This document shows positions 40,443 to 47,833 of a DNA stretch of 64,000 bases, piece after piece; positions within the stretch are counted from its first letter, which is position 1; each line of letters begins with the position of its first letter. The notes beneath the pieces are model-generated. The model was not told the DNA's origin. It saw only the letters and a program-made list of their open reading frames with translations, and ran no database searches. The position numbers and the translations under genes were made by a program. The DNA is taken from contig NZ_CP081862.1 in assembly GCF_019797765.1 (NCBI RefSeq), forward strand, positions 124,001 through 188,000, in the 5' to 3' direction. Origin of the DNA: Cellulomonas sp. C5510. GTDB lineage: Bacteria; Actinomycetota; Actinomycetes; Actinomycetales; Cellulomonadaceae.

Positions 40443-40663
40443 CCCGCCGGCGAGGAATCCGTGCGCGCCGCCCGGGGGTGCGCGGGGCCAGGATCCGCGG
40501 CGCGGTGCCGGGAACCCGGTGCGCGCGCGGGAGCTCGAGGGGCTGCTCGCCGAGGAGCAGGTCCGCCTGGTGATCCGCCCGGACGTGGTGAGCCTCTACG
40601 CGTTCTGACCGCCGGCGCCCACGACGGCCCGGGAATCCCGTCCGCGGGCGGCGCGCGTCGCGC

Positions 40664-40669
40664 TAGTGT
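40664..40669 (+). promoter_or_regulatory. -10 box of a probably leaderless TM2 gene
   Basis: TAGTGT ends 7 bases before ATG 40677; there is no ribosome site in between. Confidence 0.45.
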
Positions 40670-40676
40670 CCGGCGC

Positions 40677-41276
40677 ATGACGGACGAGCAGCAGCCCCCG
40701 CAGCAGGCCGAGGGCGCACAGCCCGTGGGCGACCCGTACCCGGCGTCGCAGGACCAGCCGCCGTACCCGGGACCCGAGGCGTACCCGGGGCAGCAGCCGT
40801 ACCCGGGGCAGGACCCGTACGCCGCGCAGGACCCGTACGCCGCGCAGGACCCGTACGCCGCGCAGGACCCGTACGCCGCGCAGGACCCCTACGCCGCGCA
40901 GCAGCCGTACCCGGGCGCCGTGCAGGCGTACGCCGCCGCGTACCCGCCGCCCGTGGCGCCGCTGTACGCGAGCCCGACCGCGCCGTACGGGGTGGACCCC
41001 GCGACCGGGCTGCCGTGGTCGGACAAGAGCCGCTCCACCGCGGGCCTGCTCCAGCTGCTGCTGCCGCTGGTCGGCGTGTGCGGCGTGGGTCGGCTCTACG
41101 CGGGGCAGACGGCGATCGGCCTGATGCAGCTGCTGGGCTTCTTCCTCGGCGGGCTGCTCATGGTGGTGCTGATCGGGTTCGTCATCGCCCCGGCCGTGTG
41201 GCTGTGGGCCGTCGTCGACGGGATCGTCCTGCTGGCCTCCGGCGGCCGCGACCAGTACGGACGCCCGCTGCGCTGA
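40677..41276 (+). CDS. TM2-domain membrane protein with proline/tyrosine-rich repeats
   Basis: A 199-residue protein. The N-terminal about 110 residues are rich in Pro, Tyr, Gln and Ala and include five tandem DPYAAQ units and several PYPG motifs. The C-terminal TM2 domain reads KSRSTAGLLQLLLPLVGVCGVGRLYAGQTAIGLMQLLGFF with the typical G-x-G-R-x-Y-x-G turn between two helices, followed by another helix (VVLIGFVIAPAVWLWAVVDGIVLL). Its role is unknown; in actinobacteria similar Pro-rich N-termini precede membrane domains involved in envelope organisation. Confidence 0.85.
   Translation: MTDEQQPPQQAEGAQPVGDPYPASQDQPPYPGPEAYPGQQPYPGQDPYAAQDPYAAQDPYAAQDPYAAQDPYAAQQPYPGAVQAYAAAYPPPVAPLYASPTAPYGVDPATGLPWSDKSRSTAGLLQLLLPLVGVCGVGRLYAGQTAIGLMQLLGFFLGGLLMVVLIGFVIAPAVWLWAVVDGIVLLASGGRDQYGRPLR
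40812..40901 (+). repeat. Five 18-bp in-frame tandem repeats
   Basis: Unit GACCCGTACGCCGCGCAG is repeated five times (40812, 40830, 40848, 40866, 40884), the last with one base change. It encodes DPYAAQ. Copy number is likely to vary between strains by slippage. Confidence 0.95.
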
Positions 41277-41325
41277 CGCCCGGCCGACGCGGCGCCGACG
41301 CCGCACCCACGCGGCCCTGAACCGT

Positions 41326-41362
41326 CCCCGGCCCCGCGCCGACGCCGCGCGCGGGGCCGGGG
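41326..41362 (+). terminator. Terminator after the TM2 gene
   Basis: A perfect 14-bp stem (41326-41339 with 41349-41362) with a 9-base loop. It ends one base before the TTGACA of the next promoter. Confidence 0.75.
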
Positions 41363-41363
41363 G

Positions 41364-41422
41364 TTGACACCGACCCGCCCCGTGGTTCATCGTTTTGGCA
41401 CTCGGCTGACAAAACGGTTTGG
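41364..41422 (+). promoter_or_regulatory. Promoter and LacI-type operators of the GH32 unit regulator
   Basis: TTGACA at 41364-41369 is the -35 box, with TTCATC at about 41386 as a weak -10. Downstream, CGTTTTG (41391-41397) and CAAAACG (41410-41416) form an inverted pair, and CAAAACGGTTTGG (41410-41422) is itself a near-palindrome centred on CG as LacI-family operators are. The regulator encoded at 41459 probably represses itself here. Confidence 0.55.
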
Positions 41423-41458
41423 CAGCCACGGACACGACGAAGTGGCGGTGAGCGGCCC

Positions 41459-42496
41459 GTGGCAGCACGCGTGAGCATCCGGGACGTCGCCGCCCGCGCC
41501 GGGGTGTCCGCGACGACGGTCTCGCACGTGCTCAACCGCACGCCCGGCACCCGCACGTCGGCCGGCACGCAGGAGCGCGTCCGCCGCGCCGCCGAGGAGC
41601 TCGGCTACTCCGCCAACGCCGTCGCGCGCACGCTGCGCACCCGGCGGTCCGACTCCGTGGGCTTCGTCGGCGACGAGATCGCGACCACCCCGTACGCCGG
41701 GGAGCTCATCGCCGGGGCGCAGGAGGTCATCCGCGCGCACGACGGCGTCCTGCTGGTGACGAACACCGAGTACGACCCCGAGCTCGAGGCCCGCGAGGTC
41801 CGCGAGCTGCTGGACCGGGAGGTCGACGGAGTGCTGTACGCCGCGATGTACCACCGGGTGGTCCAGGTGCCGGAGGGTCTCGCGGACGTGCCGGTCGTGG
41901 TGCTCAACGCGGAGGCCGCCGGGAGCACGCACTCGTGGGTCACGCCGGACGAGGTCGCCGGCGGCCGGGACGCCGCCGCGGTGCTGCTCGACGCCGGGCA
42001 CCGCCGGCTGGCCATGATCAACGACGCCGACGACATCCCCGCCTCGCACGGGCGGCCCGCGGGTTTCCGCGCCGCGTGCGCCGAGGCCGGCCGCCCCGCG
42101 CAGGACGTGGTCGTCGTCCCCAGCGAGCCGACCACCGAGGCCGCGCGGCGCACCGCGACCGCGCTGCTCGCCGGCCCCGACCGCCCCACCGGGCTGTTCT
42201 GCTTCAACGACCGCATGGCGATGGGCGCGTACCTCGCGGCGCACGCCCTCGGGCTGCGCGTCGGCGTGGACGTGTCGGTCGTCGGGTTCGACGACATGCG
42301 GATCCTCACCGAGGCGATCGACCCGCCGCTGACCTCCGTCGCCCTCCCGCACCGGGAGATGGGCGCGTGGGCGGCGCAGCAGCTGTACCAGCAGATCTCC
42401 GCGCGTGACGAGGGCCACGAGCCCGAGGTGCGCACGGTCCGGCTCCGGGGTCCGGTCGTGCACCGGGCCTCCGTCGGAACGCCGCCCCGGGAATGA
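41459..42496 (+). CDS. LacI-family regulator of the GH32/ABC sugar unit
   Basis: A 345-residue repressor from GTG 41459. The helix-turn-helix is VSIRDVAARAGVSATTVSHVLN, with hinge helix NAVARTLRTRRSDSVGFV, followed by a periplasmic-binding-protein-like sensor domain (DREVDGVLYAAMY, GLFCFNDRMAMGAYLAA, VSVVGFDDMRILTEAIDPPLTSVALP). It lies directly before an ABC transporter and GH32 gene in the same direction, and CAAAACG-type operators precede it. The effector is probably a fructoside or a product of it. Confidence 0.9.
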   Translation: MAARVSIRDVAARAGVSATTVSHVLNRTPGTRTSAGTQERVRRAAEELGYSANAVARTLRTRRSDSVGFVGDEIATTPYAGELIAGAQEVIRAHDGVLLVTNTEYDPELEAREVRELLDREVDGVLYAAMYHRVVQVPEGLADVPVVVLNAEAAGSTHSWVTPDEVAGGRDAAAVLLDAGHRRLAMINDADDIPASHGRPAGFRAACAEAGRPAQDVVVVPSEPTTEAARRTATALLAGPDRPTGLFCFNDRMAMGAYLAAHALGLRVGVDVSVVGFDDMRILTEAIDPPLTSVALPHREMGAWAAQQLYQQISARDEGHEPEVRTVRLRGPVVHRASVGTPPRE

Positions 42497-42508
42497 GCCC
42501 GGGGCGGC
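42481..42508 (+). terminator. Hairpin over the LacI stop codon
   Basis: A perfect 11-bp stem (GCCGCCCCGGG 42481-42491 with CCCGGGGCGGC 42498-42508) whose six-base loop contains the TGA stop of the regulator. It may reduce read-through into the transporter genes. Confidence 0.65.
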
Positions 42509-42514
42509 GCCCCA

Positions 42515-42536
42515 GCGACGCGTTGCAGCGCGTCGC
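42515..42536 (+). promoter_or_regulatory. Palindrome before the sugar ABC operon, hairpin or operator
   Basis: GCGACGCG-TTGCAG-CGCGTCGC is a perfect inverted repeat 45 bases before the solute-binding-protein start. It could be a LacI operator or a second small stem-loop. Confidence 0.4.
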
Positions 42537-42581
42537 GGCACACCAGATGAACGACCATCCAGTGATCCGGAGGACCATTCC

Positions 42582-43874
42582 GTGTCTCGTCACACCGTCC
42601 GGCGCCTCGCAGCCGCCAGCGTAGCCGCCTGCTCCCTCGTCGCCCTGACCGCCTGCTCCTCCGGCTCGTCCGGCGGCAGCGACGGCCCCACGACGATCGC
42701 CCTGTGGACCCACAACGGCGGCAACGACGCCGAGCTCGCCGTGAACCAGCAGATCGTCGACGACTTCAACGCGAGCCAGTCCGACTACCGCGTGGAGCTC
42801 GAGGCGTTCCCGCAGGCGTCCTACAACGACGCCGTCGTGGCTGCCGCGTCGGCCCGGAAGCTGCCGTGCGTGCTCGACATCGACGCGCCCAACGTCCCGA
42901 ACTGGGCGTGGGCCGGCTACATCCAGCCGCTCGGGCTGCCCGACGACGAGTTCGACGGCCAGCTGCCCAGCACGATCGGCGAGGTCGACGGGGACGTGTA
43001 CGCGTTCGGCCACTACGACGTCGCGCTGGCGTTCTTCACGCGGACGTCGGCGCTCGAGGCGGTCGGCGCCCGCGTGCCCACCCCCGAGGACCCGTGGACG
43101 CGCGACGAGCTGGAGACCGTGCTCGACGACCTCCAGGCGACGGGGCAGTACGACTACCCGCTGGACCTCGGCACCGGGGGCACCGGCGAGTGGATCACCT
43201 ACGCGTACTCGCCGTTCCTGCAGTCCGCCGGCGGCGACCTCGTCGACCGGGACGGCTACACGACGGCCGACGGCGTGCTGAACGGCGACGCCGCGCTCGA
43301 CTGGGCGGGCTGGATGCAGGGCCTCGTCGCGGACGGCCACATCGCCGCCCGCTCCGGCGAGGACGCCACGGCCGACTTCGTCAACGGGAAGTCCGCGATC
43401 CTCTACAGCGGCTCGTGGGCGTACGACACGGTCACCGACGCGTTCGGCGAGGACGCGGTCGTCATCCCGCCGGTCGACCTGGGCGAGGGCCCCACCATCG
43501 GCGGCGGCTCGTGGCAGTGGGCGATGAGCGCGCAGTGCGAGGACGTCGACGGCGCGCGCGCCTACCTCGAGTTCAGCCACCAGGCCGAGTACGTGCAGGC
43601 GCTCGCGGAGGCGACGGGCACCATCCCCGCCACCGACGAGGCGGCCGCGGCGATGACGGACTACGCCGCCGGCGGCGCCAAGGAGGTGTTCCGGACGTTC
43701 TCGCAGGACTACGCGGTGGTGCGGCCCGTGACGCCCGCGTACCCGTACATCACGTCGGTGTTCCAGAAGGCGACGCAGGACATCCTGTCCGGCGGCGACC
43801 CGGCGACGATCCTCGACAAGGCCGTCTCCGACATCGACAACGACATCGCGCAGAACGGCGACTACGCCTTCTGA
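42582..43874 (+). CDS. Sugar ABC transporter solute-binding lipoprotein (MalE-like)
   Basis: A 430-residue protein from GTG 42582, with GGAGGA before it. The signal peptide ends at the lipobox LVALTAC, followed by a Ser/Gly linker. The mature part has the type-1 extracellular solute-binding fold: TTIALWTHNGGNDAE, FNASQSDYRVELEAFPQASYNDAV, FFTRTSALEAVGARVPTPEDPWTRDEL, and FVNGKSAILYSGSWAYDTV. It captures an oligosaccharide outside the cell for the two permeases downstream. The nearby GH32 gene suggests a fructose-containing sugar. No ATPase gene is in the operon, so a shared MsiK-type ATPase probably energises it. Confidence 0.9.
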   Translation: MSRHTVRRLAAASVAACSLVALTACSSGSSGGSDGPTTIALWTHNGGNDAELAVNQQIVDDFNASQSDYRVELEAFPQASYNDAVVAAASARKLPCVLDIDAPNVPNWAWAGYIQPLGLPDDEFDGQLPSTIGEVDGDVYAFGHYDVALAFFTRTSALEAVGARVPTPEDPWTRDELETVLDDLQATGQYDYPLDLGTGGTGEWITYAYSPFLQSAGGDLVDRDGYTTADGVLNGDAALDWAGWMQGLVADGHIAARSGEDATADFVNGKSAILYSGSWAYDTVTDAFGEDAVVIPPVDLGEGPTIGGGSWQWAMSAQCEDVDGARAYLEFSHQAEYVQALAEATGTIPATDEAAAAMTDYAAGGAKEVFRTFSQDYAVVRPVTPAYPYITSVFQKATQDILSGGDPATILDKAVSDIDNDIAQNGDYAF

Positions 43875-43880
43875 CGCCCC

Positions 43881-43938
43881 GCGGCCGGCGCCCGTCGCCC
43901 GGCACCCCGTCGTCCCGGACCGCCGGGGCGCCGGCCGC
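43881..43938 (+). terminator. Intercistronic stem-loop after the first solute-binding-protein gene
   Basis: Perfect 13-bp stem (GCGGCCGGCGCCC 43881-43893 with GGGCGCCGGCCGC 43926-43938), loop 32 bases, starting 7 bases after the stop codon. It lies within a 161-base gap before the permease gene and can stabilise the upstream mRNA or end part of transcription, giving more binding protein than permease. Confidence 0.7.
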
Positions 43939-44035
43939 ACCCCGTCGTCCCGCACCGTCCGCGCCCGCGTCCCCGGATGCCCCGACCCCGCGCCCGGCCT
44001 CCGCGCCGCCGCGGCCCACCCCGAAAGGTCCCGCC

Positions 44036-44983
44036 ATGGCCCTCGCCACCGGAGCCGCGCGCCTCCGACCGCGGTCCACCGCGCGCCGCCCGTCCCGCGG
44101 CGGCGTGCGCACCAGCCGCGGGCACGAGGCGCGCACCGCAGCCTGGATGGTGGCGCCCGCCGCCACCCTGCTGGTGGTGTTCCTCGTCGTCCCCGTGGTG
44201 CTCGCGTTCGTCCTCGCGTTCACCAACGCCCGCCTGATCTCCCCGCGGCCCGCGTCGTTCGTCGGGCTGCACAACTTCACGACCCTCTGGGGCGACCCGG
44301 TGTTCTGGGCCTCGCTGCGCAACACCGTGGTGTTCGCCGCGGTGGTGGTGCCCGTGCAGGCCGGACTGGCCCTGGTGCTCGCGCTGCTGGTCAACGCGAA
44401 GGTCCGCGGCACGAACATCTTCCGGACGCTGTACTTCGTGCCCGTCGTGACGTCGATGGTCGTGGTGTCGCTGCTGTGGCGGTTCCTGTACCAGGAGGAC
44501 GGGCTGCTCAACGCGATGATCGCGGTGGTCCACCCGTCGTACCAGCCGATCGACTGGCTCAACGACACGCGCACCGCGCTGCCCGCGATCATCCTCATGT
44601 CCATCTGGCAGGCCGTCGGCTTCCACATGATCATCTGGCTGTCCGGCCTGCAGACCATCCCCGGCGAGCTCTACGAGGCCGGTGACCTGGACGGCGCCAC
44701 GGGCTGGAAGCGGTTCCGGTACATCACGTGGCCGTGCCTCGCGGCGACCCGGACGTTCATCCTCATCACCATCACGATCGCCGCGCTGAGCCTGTTCACG
44801 CAGATCAACGTGATGACCCAGGGCGGGCCGCTGGACTCCACGACGACGGTCGTCTACATGGCCGTGCGCACCGGCTACCAGCAGCTCGCGACGGGCTACG
44901 CCTCCGCGATCTCCCTCGTCTTCTTCGTGCTGGTGCTCGTCGTGTCGGGCGTCCAGCGCTTCCTCACCCGGGACAAGGACTGA
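44036..44983 (+). CDS. Sugar ABC transporter permease (MalF-like)
   Basis: A 315-residue inner membrane protein with six predicted helices after an Arg-rich N-terminus. The EAA loop that contacts the ATPase is ELYEAGDLDGATGWKRFRYITWPCL. Segments AAWMVAPAATLLVVFLVVPVVLAFVLAFTN and FRTLYFVPVVTSMVVVSLLWRFLY are typical of MalF/UgpA-type permeases. It pairs with the permease encoded two bases downstream. Confidence 0.92.
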   Translation: MALATGAARLRPRSTARRPSRGGVRTSRGHEARTAAWMVAPAATLLVVFLVVPVVLAFVLAFTNARLISPRPASFVGLHNFTTLWGDPVFWASLRNTVVFAAVVVPVQAGLALVLALLVNAKVRGTNIFRTLYFVPVVTSMVVVSLLWRFLYQEDGLLNAMIAVVHPSYQPIDWLNDTRTALPAIILMSIWQAVGFHMIIWLSGLQTIPGELYEAGDLDGATGWKRFRYITWPCLAATRTFILITITIAALSLFTQINVMTQGGPLDSTTTVVYMAVRTGYQQLATGYASAISLVFFVLVLVVSGVQRFLTRDKD

Positions 44984-44984
44984 C

Positions 44985-45965
44985 ATGGCCACCGTCACGC
45001 CCCCGCACGCCGGCCCGTCGCCGTCGCCCACCGCCGACGACCGCGCAGCGACCGCCCCGCACGCAGCGCCGACCGCCCGCACGGGCCGGCAGGCCGGCCG
45101 CCGCCGCGCCGCCTGGCTCACGCAGACCGGGCGGGTGCTGCTCGGCCTGGTGTTCGTCGGGCCGCTGCTGTTCCTGTTCGTGTCGTCGCTGAAGCCCGAC
45201 CTGCAGATCTTCAAGGACCTCGGGTCGTGGCGGGCGTTCCTGCCCGTCGGGGACATCTCCCTGGACAACTACACGGCGGTGTTCGACCGGGTGCCGTTCG
45301 CCCGGTTGCTGCTCAACTCGATCGGCATCTCCGCGGTCACCGTGGCGCTCGGGCTCGTCATCAACTCCCTCGCGGCGTTCGGGCTGGCCCGGCTGCGGTG
45401 GCGCGGCAAGCAGCTCGTGCTGACGGCGATCATCGCGACGCTGATCGTGCCGTTCGAGACCCTGGCGCTGCCGCTGGTGTGGTGGGTGAACAAGCTGCCG
45501 AACCTGCGTGCGGAGGGCTTCCACCTGGAGCTGACCCAGGGGTGGCTCGACACCTACCAGGTGCAGGTGGTCCCGTTCCTCGCCAACGCGTTCTCGATCT
45601 ACCTCTTCTACCAGTACTTCACGTCCATCCCGACGGAGCTCGACGAGGCGGCGCGGATGGACGGCGCCGGGTGGTTCCGCATCTACCGCCGCGTGGTGAT
45701 GCCCCTGTCCGGTCCTGCCATCGCGACCGTCGCGATCCTGACGTTCCTGCCCGCCTGGAACTCCTACCTGTGGCCCCTGATGGTCGTGCAGTCCGAGGAG
45801 CTGCGTCCCGTGATGATCGGCATCCAGTACTTCTTCCAGCTCAACGTGTCGTGGGGCCAGATCATGGCGTACGCGTCGATGATCACCCTGCCGGTCCTGG
45901 CGCTGTTCCTGGCGTTCCAGAAGGCGTTCATCGGGTCCATCGCGTCCTCGGGGGTGAAGGGCTGA
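44985..45965 (+). CDS. Sugar ABC transporter permease (MalG-like)
   Basis: A 326-residue inner membrane protein with a Pro/Thr/Arg-rich cytoplasmic N-terminus and six helices. The EAA loop reads ELDEAARMDGAGWFRIYRRVVMPLS. It has FVSSLKPDLQIFKDLG after the first helix, as is usual in MalG/UgpE proteins. It starts two bases after the first permease and ends two bases before GH32, so the unit is one operon. Confidence 0.92.
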   Translation: MATVTPPHAGPSPSPTADDRAATAPHAAPTARTGRQAGRRRAAWLTQTGRVLLGLVFVGPLLFLFVSSLKPDLQIFKDLGSWRAFLPVGDISLDNYTAVFDRVPFARLLLNSIGISAVTVALGLVINSLAAFGLARLRWRGKQLVLTAIIATLIVPFETLALPLVWWVNKLPNLRAEGFHLELTQGWLDTYQVQVVPFLANAFSIYLFYQYFTSIPTELDEAARMDGAGWFRIYRRVVMPLSGPAIATVAILTFLPAWNSYLWPLMVVQSEELRPVMIGIQYFFQLNVSWGQIMAYASMITLPVLALFLAFQKAFIGSIASSGVKG

Positions 45966-45966
45966 C

Positions 45967-47340
45967 ATGACTCTTCCCGCATCCTCCGGCGCCACCGTCG
46001 CCGACGCGCCGCCCGCCCCGACCCCGCACCTGCGCCCCGCGTGGCACTTCACGACCGCCGACCGGTGGCTCAACGACCCGAACGGTCTGGTCCACGCCGA
46101 CGGCGTCTACCACCTGTTCTTCCAGACCAACCCGCACGGCACGACGTGGGGTGACATCTCCTGGGGCCACGCGACGTCGACGGACCTCGTGCACTGGACC
46201 GAGCACCCGACCGCGATCCCCGCGCGGGACGGCGAGCTGGTGTTCTCCGGCTCCGCGGTGGTCGACCACGACGGCACCGCGGGCTTCGGCCCGGGCGCGC
46301 TGGTCGCCGTGTGGACCGCGGCCCGGCCGGGCAACCAGTCGCAGGCGCTCGCCTGGTCGGCGGACGGCGGGCGGACGTTCACCCGGTTCGACGGCAACCC
46401 GGTGCTCGACATCGGGTCGGCGGAGTTCCGCGACCCGTACGTGCTGCGGTACGGCGCCCACTGGGTCATGGCCGTGGTGGAGGCCGACCGGCAGCGCGTC
46501 GCGCTCTACACCTCGCCCGACCTGCGGGGCTGGACGTTCGCCTCGCACGTCGGTCCTGTCGGCGCGGTCGGCGGCGTCTGGGAGTGCCCGGCGCTGCTCG
46601 AGGTCCCGGTCGCGGACGGCGCGCCCGGCGAGCGGGCCTGGGTGCTGCTGCTGTCGCTCAACCCCGGGGGGCCGACCGGCGGCTCCGGCATGCAGTACCT
46701 GGTCGGCGACTTCGACGGGACGACGTTCACGCCGGCGCCCCTGCGGGACGGCGAGCCGCGGTGGCTCGACCACGGCCACGACTACTACGCCGCGGTGGCA
46801 TGGAGCGACGCGCCGGACCGCCGGGCGCTGACCATCGGGTGGGCCTCGTCGTGGCAGTACGCCGCGCAGGTCCCGACGGCGCCGTGGCGGTCGGCGATGT
46901 CGCTGGCCCGCGAGCTCCGGCTGGTGCGCGGCGCGGACGGCGCGCTCGTGCTGGCGCAGCGCCCGGTGCTGCCCGCCGGTGCGCCGGTGCACGCCGTCGG
47001 TCCCGGGCCCGGCGCGGTCGCGCTGGACGGGCCGGCGGTGGTCGACGTGGTGCTGCCGCGCGGCGCCCGCCTGGCGGTGCGGGACGAGACCGGGGCCGCG
47101 GTCCTGACGGTCGCGTCCGACGCCGAGGGTCTCGTCGTGACGCGGCCGGCGCCGGCCGCCGGGCTCGACCCGCACTTCACCGTCCCGGCCGTGGCGCCGC
47201 TGCCCGGTGACGACCCGGTCGCGCTGCGCGCGGTGGTGGACGGCGGCGTCGTGGAGGTGTTCACCACCGACGGGCTCGTCACGTTCTGCGAGCTGGTGCT
47301 GCCGGGGGCACCGCTCGCGGAGGTCGTGGTCGAGCACTGA
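45967..47340 (+). CDS. GH32 beta-fructosidase (levanase/invertase type)
   Basis: A 457-residue enzyme. The N-terminal five-bladed propeller carries the three catalytic motifs: WLNDPNG with nucleophile Asp37, FRDPYV with the transition-state Asp156, and WECPAL with acid/base Glu206. A C-terminal beta-sandwich follows from about 330 and ends with VVEVFTTDG, usual for GH32. No signal peptide is visible, so it splits imported fructosides (sucrose, kestose, levan or inulin oligosaccharides) in the cytoplasm. It ends the LacI/ABC operon. Confidence 0.93.
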   Translation: MTLPASSGATVADAPPAPTPHLRPAWHFTTADRWLNDPNGLVHADGVYHLFFQTNPHGTTWGDISWGHATSTDLVHWTEHPTAIPARDGELVFSGSAVVDHDGTAGFGPGALVAVWTAARPGNQSQALAWSADGGRTFTRFDGNPVLDIGSAEFRDPYVLRYGAHWVMAVVEADRQRVALYTSPDLRGWTFASHVGPVGAVGGVWECPALLEVPVADGAPGERAWVLLLSLNPGGPTGGSGMQYLVGDFDGTTFTPAPLRDGEPRWLDHGHDYYAAVAWSDAPDRRALTIGWASSWQYAAQVPTAPWRSAMSLARELRLVRGADGALVLAQRPVLPAGAPVHAVGPGPGAVALDGPAVVDVVLPRGARLAVRDETGAAVLTVASDAEGLVVTRPAPAAGLDPHFTVPAVAPLPGDDPVALRAVVDGGVVEVFTTDGLVTFCELVLPGAPLAEVVVEH

Positions 47341-47540
47341 CGGGGTCCCCGGGCCGGTCACCGGGCGCCCTGCCGCCGCCGGACCGTGCCGGGGCCGCGA
47401 CGAGGGCCGCCCCGGCGACGACGGCGGCGGACGCGAGGAACGTCGCGCGGTAGCCCCACCCGTCGACGAGCGCACCGGCGAGCGCCGAGCCGGCGCCCTG
47501 GCCGAGCACGAGGACGACGAAGAGCATCGACGTCCCGCGC
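47341..47540 (-). pseudogene. MFS transporter relic, last two helices (reverse strand)
   Basis: On the reverse strand, RGTSMLFVVLVLGQGAGSAL and ALVDGWGYRATFLASAAVVAG read as the last two transmembrane helices of a drug-type major facilitator protein (about residues 340-400). There is no start or earlier part in this direction; at about 47540 the sequence switches to the adjacent fragment in the opposite direction. The open frame runs on into the end of the GH32 gene. Confidence 0.55.
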
Positions 47541-47742
47541 GGCGTGGATCGCCGTCGGCGGCGGAGGTGCGGCGGTCATCGGCACCGCCCGCCTGCTCAC
47601 CGCCGCCGGACCGCGCACCGCGTGGGGGGTCACGGTGCTCGCGGTCGCCGCCGCCACGGCCGGGTTCGCCCTCGTCCCGGGCGCGACAGCACCGGCCCTC
47701 GCCGCCGCCGCGGTGTTCGGCTGGGGCTACACCGAGCCCGCT
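47541..47742 (+). pseudogene. MFS transporter relic, middle helices (inverted piece)
   Basis: On the forward strand, AAWIAVGGGGAAVIGTARLL, AWGVTVLAVAAATAGFAL and APALAAAAVFGWGYT read as transmembrane helices 7-10 of the same kind of MFS protein. In an intact protein this piece would directly precede the part found in the opposite direction at 47341-47540. The simplest reading is an inversion inside a former reverse-strand gene, whose first six helices are lost. Confidence 0.55.
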
Positions 47743-47748
47743 CGGCCG

Positions 47749-47814
47749 CCGTCGAGGTTGCAGCAGATGCGGGGTTCCGGCCCGCGAAGCCCGCAGCTAC
47801 GGCAATCTCGACGG
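47749..47814. repeat. 25-bp imperfect inverted repeat
   Basis: 47749-47773 and 47790-47814 are inverted copies with 4 mismatches in 25 positions, with 16 bases between. It lies between the end of the inverted MFS fragment and the stop codon of the chemoreceptor gene. It may be the chemoreceptor's terminator or the trace of a small mobile element. Confidence 0.6.
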
Positions 47815-47833
47815 TTCCGCGCCCGTGCGGGGC

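Larger units (their letters stand above)
40361..40676. other. Divergent region with ECF42 promoter; possible short gene relic
   Basis: 316 bases between the DGPF gene and the TM2 gene. The left part holds the candidate ECF42 promoter. On the forward strand 40519-40608 reads PVRARELEGLLAEEQVRLVIRPDVVSLYAF and then a stop, which looks like a protein C-terminus without its gene; it may be a relic or chance. Confidence 0.3.

Noticed and set aside
40519..40608. Forward-strand tail PVRARELEGLLAEEQVRLVIRPDVVSLYAF as a gene
   Set aside because: It looks like a protein end but has no start, ribosome site or recognisable family; kept only as a note in the gap entry.
40158..40676. N-terminal extension of the TM2 gene to 40158
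   Set aside because: It would be antisense to the DGPF gene and would cover the ECF42 promoter; the -10 box and ATG at 40677 fit better.
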